Shown here in pieces: positions 53,188 to 62,300 of a stretch of DNA of 64,000 nt (the stretch's first letter is position 1; every line of letters begins with the position of its first letter). The stretch comes from an uncultured Eubacterium sp. Lineage in GTDB: Bacteria > Bacillota > Clostridia > Lachnospirales > Lachnospiraceae. A program made the translations under genes and the position numbers. The notes under the pieces are model-generated. The model made no database searches. It saw only the letters and a list, made by a program, of their open reading frames with translations, and was not told the DNA's origin. The DNA lies in NCBI RefSeq assembly GCF_937958975.1, contig NZ_CALGRE010000044.1, forward strand, positions 1 to 64,000. The letters run 5' to 3'.

Positions 53188-53892
53188 ATGATTTTAGAAT
53201 GTAATAATGTGACACTCGGATATGAAAACCGCATCGTGGCAAAAAACTTAAACTTTACGGTTCATAAAGGAGAGTATCTTTGTATCGTGGGTGAGAACGG
53301 AACAGGAAAAAGCACGCTGATTAAAACACTTTTAGGATTGATTAGTCCTATAGAAGGAAAGATTACTGTAAATGTGGGAAAAAGTCTGAAAGGGATTGGT
53401 TATCTTCCACAGCAGACACAGGCACAGAAGGATTTTCCAGCGAGTGTATGGGAAGTGGTGCTTTCAGGCGTATTAAATACCGGGCATAAAAGACCTTTTT
53501 ATTCCAGAGAAGACAAGGCAGAGGCTATGTCCAATTTAAAGAAATTAGGAATAGAACATTTAAAAAGGCAGTGTTATCGGGAGTTATCCGGTGGTCAGCA
53601 GCAGAGGGTTTTGTTGGCAAGAGCCTTGTGCGCTACAGACAGTGCATTGATTTTAGATGAACCTGTAACGGGACTGGACCCTGCGGCAGCAAAAGAATTT
53701 TATGAAACAATAAAGGAATTAAACAAAGAGGGAGTTACTATTGTTATGGTAACTCATGACATCAAAAATGCGTTGAATTATGCGACTCATATCCTTCATT
53801 TAGAACAGGATAATGATTTTTTTGGAACTGTTTCAGAATACAAAAAATCAAATGTGTCCGATATGTTTTTAGGAGGTGTGACAAATGCTTAG
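53188..53892 (+). CDS. znuC: zinc ABC transporter ATPase
   Basis: 234 residues. Walker A VGENGTGKST, Q-loop GYLPQQTQ, signature ELSGGQQQR, Walker B LILDEPVTGLD, THD switch. It drives ZnuB-mediated zinc import. ATG 53188 is chosen because GGAG lies 6 nt upstream and the protein then begins MILECNNVTLGY like its relatives; an in-frame ATG at 53152 overlaps znuA. It overlaps znuB by 8 nt. Confidence 0.92.
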   Translation: MILECNNVTLGYENRIVAKNLNFTVHKGEYLCIVGENGTGKSTLIKTLLGLISPIEGKITVNVGKSLKGIGYLPQQTQAQKDFPASVWEVVLSGVLNTGHKRPFYSREDKAEAMSNLKKLGIEHLKRQCYRELSGGQQQRVLLARALCATDSALILDEPVTGLDPAAAKEFYETIKELNKEGVTIVMVTHDIKNALNYATHILHLEQDNDFFGTVSEYKKSNVSDMFLGGVTNA

Positions 53893-54697
53893 TCAAATGT
53901 TATCGTATGAATTTATACAGAGAGCTTTTGTGGGTGGAGTGCTTGTTTCACTGTGCGCTGCCCTTCTCGGTGTAAGTCTTGTTTTAAAGAGATATTCTAT
54001 GATTGGGGACGGGTTGTCTCATGTATCTTTCGGTGCATTATCTATCGCGATTGCCTGTGGTTTTGCACCGATAAAATTCGCAATACCGGTTGTTATTGTG
54101 GCGGCATTTCTGCTTTTGAGACTCGCTGAAAATGGAAGAATGCGAAGTGATGCGGCAATTGCTATGGTTTCAGCGTCAGCGTTGGCAATTGGTGTTATCG
54201 TAACATCTGTCACAACAGGATTGAGCACCGATGTATATAGTTATATGTTCGGGAGTATACTGGCAATGTCCAAAGAGGATGTGACCGTCAGTGTCTGTCT
54301 TTCCATTGTTGTAATTATTATGTTCGTGTTCTTTTATCATAAGATATTTGCAGTTACTTTTGATGAGAGTTTTTCCAAAGCAACGGGTGTGAAGGTTGGA
54401 ACTTACAATACACTTATTTCGGTATTTACGGCTGTGACTGTTGTGATTGGAATTAAAATGATGGGGGCGATGTTGATATCAAGTCTTATTATTTTTCCGG
54501 CATTGACATCCATGCGTATTTTAAAAAGTTTTTTGAGTGTCACTGTATGTTCGGCTGTTTTGGCGGTAATCAATTTTACAATAGGGCTTGTATGCTCTTA
54601 TATTTTTTCAATACCGGCAGGTGCGAGTATTGTTGTTGTAAATCTTGCAGTGTTTATATTATTTAGTATTTTTTCTATGGTTCAAAAAAGAGTATAA
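53885..54697 (+). CDS. znuB: zinc ABC transporter permease
   Basis: 270 residues, ABC-3 family, about eight membrane helices (GVLVSLCAALLGVSLVLKRYSMIGDGLSHVSFG at the N-terminus; TVVIGIKMMGAMLISSLIIFPA near 190). The start lies within the end of znuC with AGGAGGTG just upstream. Final transporter gene of the zinc operon; the next gene follows after 17 nt without a terminator, so read-through is possible. Confidence 0.93.
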   Translation: MLSQMLSYEFIQRAFVGGVLVSLCAALLGVSLVLKRYSMIGDGLSHVSFGALSIAIACGFAPIKFAIPVVIVAAFLLLRLAENGRMRSDAAIAMVSASALAIGVIVTSVTTGLSTDVYSYMFGSILAMSKEDVTVSVCLSIVVIIMFVFFYHKIFAVTFDESFSKATGVKVGTYNTLISVFTAVTVVIGIKMMGAMLISSLIIFPALTSMRILKSFLSVTVCSAVLAVINFTIGLVCSYIFSIPAGASIVVVNLAVFILFSIFSMVQKRV

Positions 54698-54714
54698 AAA
54701 AAATGGAGACAGAT

Positions 54715-57102
54715 ATGGATATCAATTTATTTTTGGAAGAATTAGACGGATTATATGAAAAGAAACAGTTAAAGGAAGTGGAGCCTTTTTTTCAGACAAG
54801 TCTTGAAATGGCAAAAAAAGAAAACAATTTATCGGCGCAGTTTACGATTTTAAATGAAATGATGGGATTTTTCAGAGATACAAGTCAGTATGAAAAGTCT
54901 ATCAACGCGTGTGAGCAATGTATTTATATTATGAAAACAATGGGGATAGAGGGGACGGTAGATTACGCAACATCTCTTCAAAATATAGCAAATGCGTACC
55001 GTGCAGCAGGGCTTTTAAAAGATTCATTGACTTATTATATGGAAGCTTTCAGGATATATGAAAAAAATATTGAAGCCGGTGATTATCGATTTGCCAGCCT
55101 GAATAACAATATCGCATTGTTGTATCAGGAAATGGGAGATTTTAAAAAGGCAGTAGATTATTTAGAGAAAGCATTGGCTATCATCGAAAATATTGAGGGA
55201 GCGGAAATTGAGGTGGCAACGACATATTCTAATCTGGCAGCATCTTTGCTTGAGCTGGATAGAACCGATGAGGCTATCTGTTATCTCGAAAAAGCATTGT
55301 GTACTTATAGAAAAGATGAGGTAAAGAATTTTCACTATAGTGCAGCGCTCTCTGCTATGGCGGCGGCAAAATGCAAAATTGGAAGGTACGAGGAGGCAGT
55401 TCCATTATATGAGGAAGCCTTGAAAGAAATAGAAGTAAATATGGGCAGGGGGTCTGCTTATCAGATTACGGAGGGTAATCTAAATAAAGTATGTGAAAAG
55501 CTGGGGATGAAAAGACCGGAAAAGGTTATGAATGCAAATTATGACAGTGATGCGAATCTCTCCGGAATAGAATTGGCAAGGCAGTTTTATGAGGAATATG
55601 GTGTACCTATGATACATGAAAAGTTTCCTGAGTATGAGGGAAAGATAGCTGTCGGGTTTGTCGGGGAAGGTTCTGAGCGTTTTGGTTTTGATGATATTTA
55701 TTCAAGGGACCATGATTTCGGACCGGGATTTTGCATGTGGGTAACAAAATCTACCTATGCGGAGATTGGAGAAAAGTTACAGGAAGAATATGATAAACTG
55801 CCAAAAGAATATATGGGGATTCAACGTATCGATACGAAAATGGCACAGGGAAGACTGGGAGTGCAATTAATTGGCGACTTTTATGAGAAATATACCGGAT
55901 TTTGTCAGAGTCCGGAGAAGGTATCAGAATGGATAGATATTGAGGATTACCGATTAGCTACAGTGACGAATGGCATGGTCTTTAGAGATGATGAAGGAAT
56001 TTTTACAGATATCAGGAATCATTTTGCAGCTCAGCCGGAAAAAGTAAGGCTGGTGAAGCTGGCACGGGAAATATCGGCAATGGCACAGACAGGACAGGCG
56101 AACTATGCCCGGTCTATGGCGAGAAAAGATTATGTAACAGCACAGATTTGCATTTCAGAGTTTATGCAGCATACCATGAAGTGTATTTATATATTAAATA
56201 AAAAGTATGCACCTTATTATAAATGGATGCTTGAGGGAACGAAAAAGCTTGAAATATTGCCGGAGGTTGGTGATATTTTAAGAGCTATGGCAGATACAGA
56301 AGACCAGAGAGCAGTATGGAAAGACTATGCATATAAAAATACGGAAGTCAACGAAAATGACCAAAAAGCAATGATTGTGGAAATTATTGCAAAATTGATT
56401 ATAAATGAGTTAAAAAATCAGAAGATTGTGGATAACATAGTTTCCAATTTTCTGGATGATTATGTAACAATAATTATGAATCGGGCTGATTTTAAGCGAG
56501 ATGATGTGATAAATGAAATTGTCCGTCTGGAGTTTGAGGCTTTTGATAAGGTACAAAATGAGGGGGGCAGAGCAGAATGCCAAAACAATTGGCCGTTTTT
56601 CTATGTGATGAGAAAGAGCCAGTATTTAACGTGGACAGATGATATGCTTTTATGTATTCGTGACCTTTGGTCAGAAAATAAAGCAAAGGGATGGAATATG
56701 ATTACAGAAAAATATGGTCGTATGATGGAAAGCACAGCACCCGAAGAATATGAGAGGATTCAGGAGAGTTTTCCACATAAATCTGAGGAGACGAAGGCAA
56801 TTGTAAATCAGATTGCAGAGATACAGGTTTCATGGATGCAGGATTTTGCAAAAGAGTACCCTAAATTAGCGGCTAATGCCCGTGATATAACCAGTGATGC
56901 AGATGAGATAGATAATGCAAGTTATGAAACTTATCTGAAAGGCGAACTGTTGACTTATTCCGAGGAATTGTTAAAACTGTATGCACAGTTTGTGGTGGAC
57001 TTGTACCGGAGTGGAAAAAATCTGGCGCGGATGACCATTGAAAATACGGCAAAACTGCAAGGGTATCGCAGTTTAGATGAAGCGGAAAAAAGTATGAATT
57101 AG
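54715..57102 (+). CDS. TPR / DUF4037 nucleotidyltransferase-like / DUF4125 fusion
   Basis: 795 residues, three parts. 1-~265: TPR repeats (LNNNIALLYQEMGDFKKAV, TYSNLAASLLELDRTDEAI). ~280-590: DUF4037, with the polymerase-beta-type motif GEGSERFGFDD followed by SRDHDFG, i.e. G-S then the D-x-D metal pair. ~600-795: DUF4125, all helical (VRLEFEAFDKVQNEGGRAECQNNW; FPHKSEETKAIVNQIAEIQVSWM). The combination suggests a protein- or tRNA-modifying nucleotidyltransferase with a TPR substrate arm, but no activity is known to me. ATG 54715 has GGAG 6 nt upstream; ATG 54703 overlaps that site. Not related to zinc uptake as far as can be seen. Confidence 0.8.
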   Translation: MDINLFLEELDGLYEKKQLKEVEPFFQTSLEMAKKENNLSAQFTILNEMMGFFRDTSQYEKSINACEQCIYIMKTMGIEGTVDYATSLQNIANAYRAAGLLKDSLTYYMEAFRIYEKNIEAGDYRFASLNNNIALLYQEMGDFKKAVDYLEKALAIIENIEGAEIEVATTYSNLAASLLELDRTDEAICYLEKALCTYRKDEVKNFHYSAALSAMAAAKCKIGRYEEAVPLYEEALKEIEVNMGRGSAYQITEGNLNKVCEKLGMKRPEKVMNANYDSDANLSGIELARQFYEEYGVPMIHEKFPEYEGKIAVGFVGEGSERFGFDDIYSRDHDFGPGFCMWVTKSTYAEIGEKLQEEYDKLPKEYMGIQRIDTKMAQGRLGVQLIGDFYEKYTGFCQSPEKVSEWIDIEDYRLATVTNGMVFRDDEGIFTDIRNHFAAQPEKVRLVKLAREISAMAQTGQANYARSMARKDYVTAQICISEFMQHTMKCIYILNKKYAPYYKWMLEGTKKLEILPEVGDILRAMADTEDQRAVWKDYAYKNTEVNENDQKAMIVEIIAKLIINELKNQKIVDNIVSNFLDDYVTIIMNRADFKRDDVINEIVRLEFEAFDKVQNEGGRAECQNNWPFFYVMRKSQYLTWTDDMLLCIRDLWSENKAKGWNMITEKYGRMMESTAPEEYERIQESFPHKSEETKAIVNQIAEIQVSWMQDFAKEYPKLAANARDITSDADEIDNASYETYLKGELLTYSEELLKLYAQFVVDLYRSGKNLARMTIENTAKLQGYRSLDEAEKSMN

Positions 57103-57154
57103 AATGATTTGAATACAAAAATTAATGAGAAAAAAGTTTGAGAGGAAAAAGGAT

Positions 57155-59026
57155 ATGTCATTTCTACCAATTTCAAGGCAGGATATGTTAGAGCGTGGAA
57201 TAGAACAATTGGATTTTGTGTATGTTATCGGGGATGCCTATGTGGACCATCCTTCTTTTGGACATGCCATTATCAGTCGAGTATTGGAGGCACATGGTTA
57301 TAGTGTGGGGATTATTTCACAACCTGACTGGAAAGATGACGCAAGCATTAATATTTTAGGAGAGCCGCGTCTTGCTTTTATTGTTATGGGTGGAAATATG
57401 GACTCTATGGTGAATCACTATTATGTATCAAAGAAAAGGCGTGACAGTGATGCGTATACCCCTGGCGGTGTCATTGGAAAAAGACCGGACCATGCGGTGG
57501 TGGCGTATTGCAATCTGATACGCCATACATATAAGAATAAACCAATAATTATCGGTGGTATCGAGGCGAGTCTGAGAAGAATGGCGCATTACGATTACTG
57601 GAGTAATAGTTTTAAGCGTTCTATTTTATTGGATAGTCAGGCGAATTTGATATCTTATGGTATGGGAGAAAAATCCATGGTTCAGATTGCGGATGCCTTA
57701 GACAGTGGAATGGATATAAAAGATATTACATATATTCCGGGAACTGTTTTTAAGACAAAGGATTTGACATTGGCATACGACCCTGTGGTACTTCCTTCTT
57801 ATGATGATATGAAAGCTGATAAATTAAAGTATGCAGAAAGTTTTAAGATACAGAGCGAAAACACAGACCCTTTCAATGGTCAGACATTAGTAGAACTGTA
57901 TCCAAACGGAATATATGTGGTACAAAACCCGCCACAGGAACCGTTAACCCGTCAGGAGATGGACGATATTTACGACCTTCCTTATGAGAGAACGTATCAT
58001 CCCTCTTATGAAAAGTTGGGAGGAATACCTGCAATTCAGGAAATACAGTTTTCTCTCATTAGTTGTCGTGGTTGTTTTGGGGCATGTAGTTTCTGCGCAT
58101 TGACGTTTCATCAGGGCAGAATCATTCAAACCAGAAGCCATGAATCTATTATAAAAGAGGCAAAAAAGATTACTGAACTGCCGAATTTTAAAGGTTATAT
58201 TCATGATGTGGGAGGACCTACGGCGAACTTTTATCATCCGGCATGTAAGAAACAATTGAAGCATGGTGTATGTAAAAATAAGCAGTGCTTATGGCCAAAA
58301 CCTTGTAAGAATTTAGATACAGACCACAGTGAGTATTTAAAATTACTCAGAAAGCTTCGGGAACTTCCAAAAGTAAAGAAAGTTTTTGTGCGTTCCGGTA
58401 TAAGATTTGATTATATCATGGAGGACAAAAATGATACGTTTTTCAGGGAGCTGGTAGAACATCACATCAGCGGACAGTTGAAAGTGGCGCCGGAACATAT
58501 TTCAGATAAAGTTTTATCATATATGGGAAAACCTGAAAATTGTGTTTATGAAAAGTTTATCGATAAGTATTATAATTTAAATAACAGAGTGGGAAAGAAA
58601 CAATTTGTGGTTCCATATTTGATGAGTTCACATCCCGGTTCCGATATGAAAGAAGCAGTGAAGCTGGCAGAGTATTTGAGAGATATCGGATATAATCCTC
58701 AGCAGGTACAAGACTTTTACCCGACACCTTCTACGATGTCTACTGTCATGTATTATACGGGTGTTGACCCACGAACAATGAAACCGGTTTATACACCGAA
58801 AAATCCGCACGAGAAAGCAATGCAGCGCGCATTGATGCAGTATAGAAATCCTGCAAATTATCAGCTGGTAAGAGAAGCGCTACATATCGCAGGCAGAGAG
58901 GACTTGATTGGGTTTGGAAAAGAATGTCTGATTAAACCAAGACAGATGAAAAAAGAGAAAGAAGGAATGAGAAAGAAGCAAAAAAATGACAAACGGGAGA
59001 TAGGAAAGAGAAAGAAAAAAAGGTAA
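57155..59026 (+). CDS. YgiQ-family radical SAM protein
   Basis: 623 residues. N-terminal SPLIPISR-like [12 protein letters not shown] and [15 protein letters not shown], central radical-SAM motif GCFGACSFC (CxxxCxxC, ~305), then [13 protein letters not shown] and [11 protein letters not shown] (extra cysteines that may bind a second cluster), and a basic Lys-rich C-terminus. The UPF0313/YgiQ family is widespread but has no established substrate. ATG 57155 has AAAAGGAT upstream and matches the family N-terminus; a frame from 57125 is possible. Confidence 0.9.
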   Translation: MSFLPISRQDMLERGIEQLDFVYVIGDAYVDHPSFGHAIISRVLEAHGYSVGIISQPDWKDDASINILGEPRLAFIVMGGNMDSMVNHYYVSKKRRDSDAYTPGGVIGKRPDHAVVAYCNLIRHTYKNKPIIIGGIEASLRRMAHYDYWSNSFKRSILLDSQANLISYGMGEKSMVQIADALDSGMDIKDITYIPGTVFKTKDLTLAYDPVVLPSYDDMKADKLKYAESFKIQSENTDPFNGQTLVELYPNGIYVVQNPPQEPLTRQEMDDIYDLPYERTYHPSYEKLGGIPAIQEIQFSLISCRGCFGACSFCALTFHQGRIIQTRSHESIIKEAKKITELPNFKGYIHDVGGPTANFYHPACKKQLKHGVCKNKQCLWPKPCKNLDTDHSEYLKLLRKLRELPKVKKVFVRSGIRFDYIMEDKNDTFFRELVEHHISGQLKVAPEHISDKVLSYMGKPENCVYEKFIDKYYNLNNRVGKKQFVVPYLMSSHPGSDMKEAVKLAEYLRDIGYNPQQVQDFYPTPSTMSTVMYYTGVDPRTMKPVYTPKNPHEKAMQRALMQYRNPANYQLVREALHIAGREDLIGFGKECLIKPRQMKKEKEGMRKKQKNDKREIGKRKKKR

Positions 59027-59141
59027 AATATGTCAGTTTCTATTGTGCTCATATATTATGAATGATATAATATAAAAAATGAGTATCGAAAGAATTATAT
59101 TATAAAATAAAATTGACATAATAGTTATTTATGGAATAAAT

Positions 59142-59224
59142 AATCCCTCGACATGAAACCAGGTTTTATGAGTCAGATATATCTGATGTTTATGGTATGG
59201 TTCAAAATGTCGGGGGATTTTTGT
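59142..59224 (+). terminator. long structured terminator or small RNA
   Basis: AATCCCTCGACAT pairs with ATGTCGGGGGATT (13 bp, one G-T), enclosing further pairings (GAAACCA/TGGTTC and a CAGATATATCTG hairpin), then TTTTTGT. Longer than an ordinary terminator; between ygiQ and the YD-repeat gene. Confidence 0.6.
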
Positions 59225-59326
59225 ATAAAACAATATAACACAATGAGCGGAAATTAAAATGAGAGGAGGAAATAATACAAAAAATAAGATTCACAGGCAA
59301 AAACTGATATGTATAGGAGGGGACAA

Positions 59327-62300
59327 ATGAGAAGTAAATATCTAAAACAGAGTACAGCTTTTTTAATGGCGATGATACTGGTAGCGACTACACTAAATTT
59401 TGATTTTTCAGTTTATGGAGAAATCAGCCATAGAGAAAATGTTAAAGTAGAAACGAAGAAAGAAAATGTACAAGATACAAAAGAGACAAAAGAACCGACA
59501 ATAGTAAAAGAGCTGGAGGATTTGAGGACAGCATCTTCCAGCACATATCTTTTAAGCAATGGTTCCAGGAGACTCGAGTTATATGGGGCAGATATAAGAT
59601 ACGAAAAGAACGGAAAGTTTGTAGATTATGACCCGACGTTGGTAAAAGTATCCGATAGACAAAAAAAGGTGATACAGAAGAGTAAAATGGTCGGACAGGA
59701 AGAGGAGAAGGAATATATTTACACCAATGCATCCGGAGACTCTAAGCAGTATTTTCCGGAAAGTTTGAATGAAAATACAGGTGTGATTCTGGAAAAAGGG
59801 GATTATGCTATAGATTTTATGCCCGTGGTCAGGGCAGAAAGTACACTTTCCCTTGAATCCAAAAAAAAGAATCAAATTACTTATGCGACAGATGAAGCGG
59901 ATATTGCATATAAATATACATCGAATACGGATGGAGTAAAAGAGGAAATTATTTTAAATAGTGTACCGGAAGTAAATATTTTTGAATATTATGTAAATCT
60001 TCCCGGGATGAAACTTGTGACTGCAAGAGATAAAAAAAGTATTCAAATTGTGGATAAAAAAACAGGAGAAACCGTTGCGTATATTGCTGAGCCCGATATT
60101 AAGGATAGAGATGGACAGGTAAAATATGATGAGGTGGAGTATGATGTGAAAGAAGAGCAAGACGAAAGCTATATACTACAGGTTATTGTAGATGAAAGTT
60201 ATCTGAAAGCAGAATCCACAAAATATCCTGTTACGATAGACCCTACAGTTCTATGGATGAGTACAAATCTGCAAAGTGCATCTGTATGTAATATGCCATA
60301 TACTACAACAATAAATATGAAAGATGATGAGATGGCACAAGTACAGAATAAATGTAACACATACGGACCGTATGCTGGCACAGAAAAATATTGTTATATA
60401 GATACAAGTGGGATAAGTACAAAAGAAGCTTTTGCCGGTGAAGCAGAAAACCTGGAGAGCAAATATATCCAAAAAGCTTCTCTAAGATTGTTGGAATATA
60501 AGACAAATGGCGTACCGACTCCGAATGGTTCTATTGTGTTTCGTCCGGGAACAGTCGAGGTAAGAGGAATTGAAGATACATGGAATCCGAATACAATCAC
60601 ATGGAATAACCATCCTGCTATGGGGGATAAGGTATGGGCTCAGTTTCAGTGTACAGGAAAGAAAATGACTGAGCATAATGTAGATATTACGGAGTGGGCG
60701 AGGGCAGTTGTCAATAAAAAAATAGCAAATCATGGTCTTGCACTCAGAGCAAAAGAAGAGGGAACAGGAGATACGTTTTATAGTTCCCAAATAAATTATG
60801 ATGACGAGGTAAATGAAAATGGACTACATATGGCTACCTATATGATGTTGGTGATTGAATATAGGGATGTTGAGAGATATTATGGCGCTCCAGGCGTATA
60901 TTCTTCTACAGGAAACTATTCTGAGACATCTGATGATATGATAGTCCAAACAGTGTTAGGAGATATTTCACTTTCGAGAACATATAACTCACTGCAATAT
61001 AATCAGTCATCTATCGTGGGGAATGGATTTACTTTGAATCATGCCATGAGAGTGATACATAATTCCAGCAGAGCGATGGTTGTCATGCCAAATAGTTCTC
61101 AATGGAAGTTTTATAAGTCTGGAACAGAATATACTCCAAAAGGTAATACAGGAAAACTTACCTTTGAAAATAATAAATTTAAGCTTACTACAATTGATAT
61201 GACAGAGTATGGGTTTGATGAGAATGACTTTTTAGAATATATCAAAGATAGTGATGGCAATATACTCAATATTGCGACAGATTCATCGGGGAAGATTCTT
61301 TCTATTACAGATGTTAGTGGTACGAACATTCTTTTTACATATTCAGGTGAGCATGTGGCAAAAATTGAAGAGTTAAAAGACAATATAGTTTTAAAACAGG
61401 TGGAATATGTATATTCTGAAGACCATCTTATGAAAGTAAAATATCCGGGAGGTCTGGAAAGGCATTACGAATATACTGCCGGAAGACTGAGCAAGGTAAC
61501 TGATAGTGGAGAGGATAATGCTGATGCAATGAAAACGATAGGCATTACTTATTATACGGATGGAATGTATGAGGGAATGGTACATACTTTAACGGACAGT
61601 ATTGATACGAAGTCTACTTATACTTACAATTTTGAAGAAAAATCTACAGTTATAAATGATAGTACAACAGATAATACGAGTATACGATGTATGAAAGAGA
61701 CTTATAATGATAATCTGGCTGTCATAAAAGTGGAGGATTTAAAAAACAGCTCAGAGAATCAGCAGATACAGGAAATTGAGTATGAGGAACAGGAAAACGT
61801 GGACCCGGACAATCCGAGTTCCAATACAGACGAATATGGAAATATTACAAAATATGAATATGATGAAGAGGGTAATTTGACGAAAACGATATATCCTGAT
61901 GGTTCTACGGAAATATCGGTTTATGACCAGAATAACAATTTAATTCATTTTACAGACAGAAATGGTTTGGTAACGGAAAATACCTATAATGCAGATGGTC
62001 TGCTTACGAAAACAACGTGTGGAGGCATTACTACTGCCAGTTATGAATATTATCCGGAAAAGACATATGGAATCGCAGGGCTTATAAGGTCTGAATATGA
62101 TGGACATAGTAATCATATTACATATAAATATGACAATAAAGGAAATGTCCTGGAGAGTACCGAGTATGGAATCTCAGGTAATTTAGTTCAGACACATACT
62201 ACAAAAAATACTTATGACAGTCAGGGAAGAGTTATAAAAACAATAGACCCGAATGGAATTGTAACAGAATACATTTATAATGAGGCGGGAAGTGTGTTGT

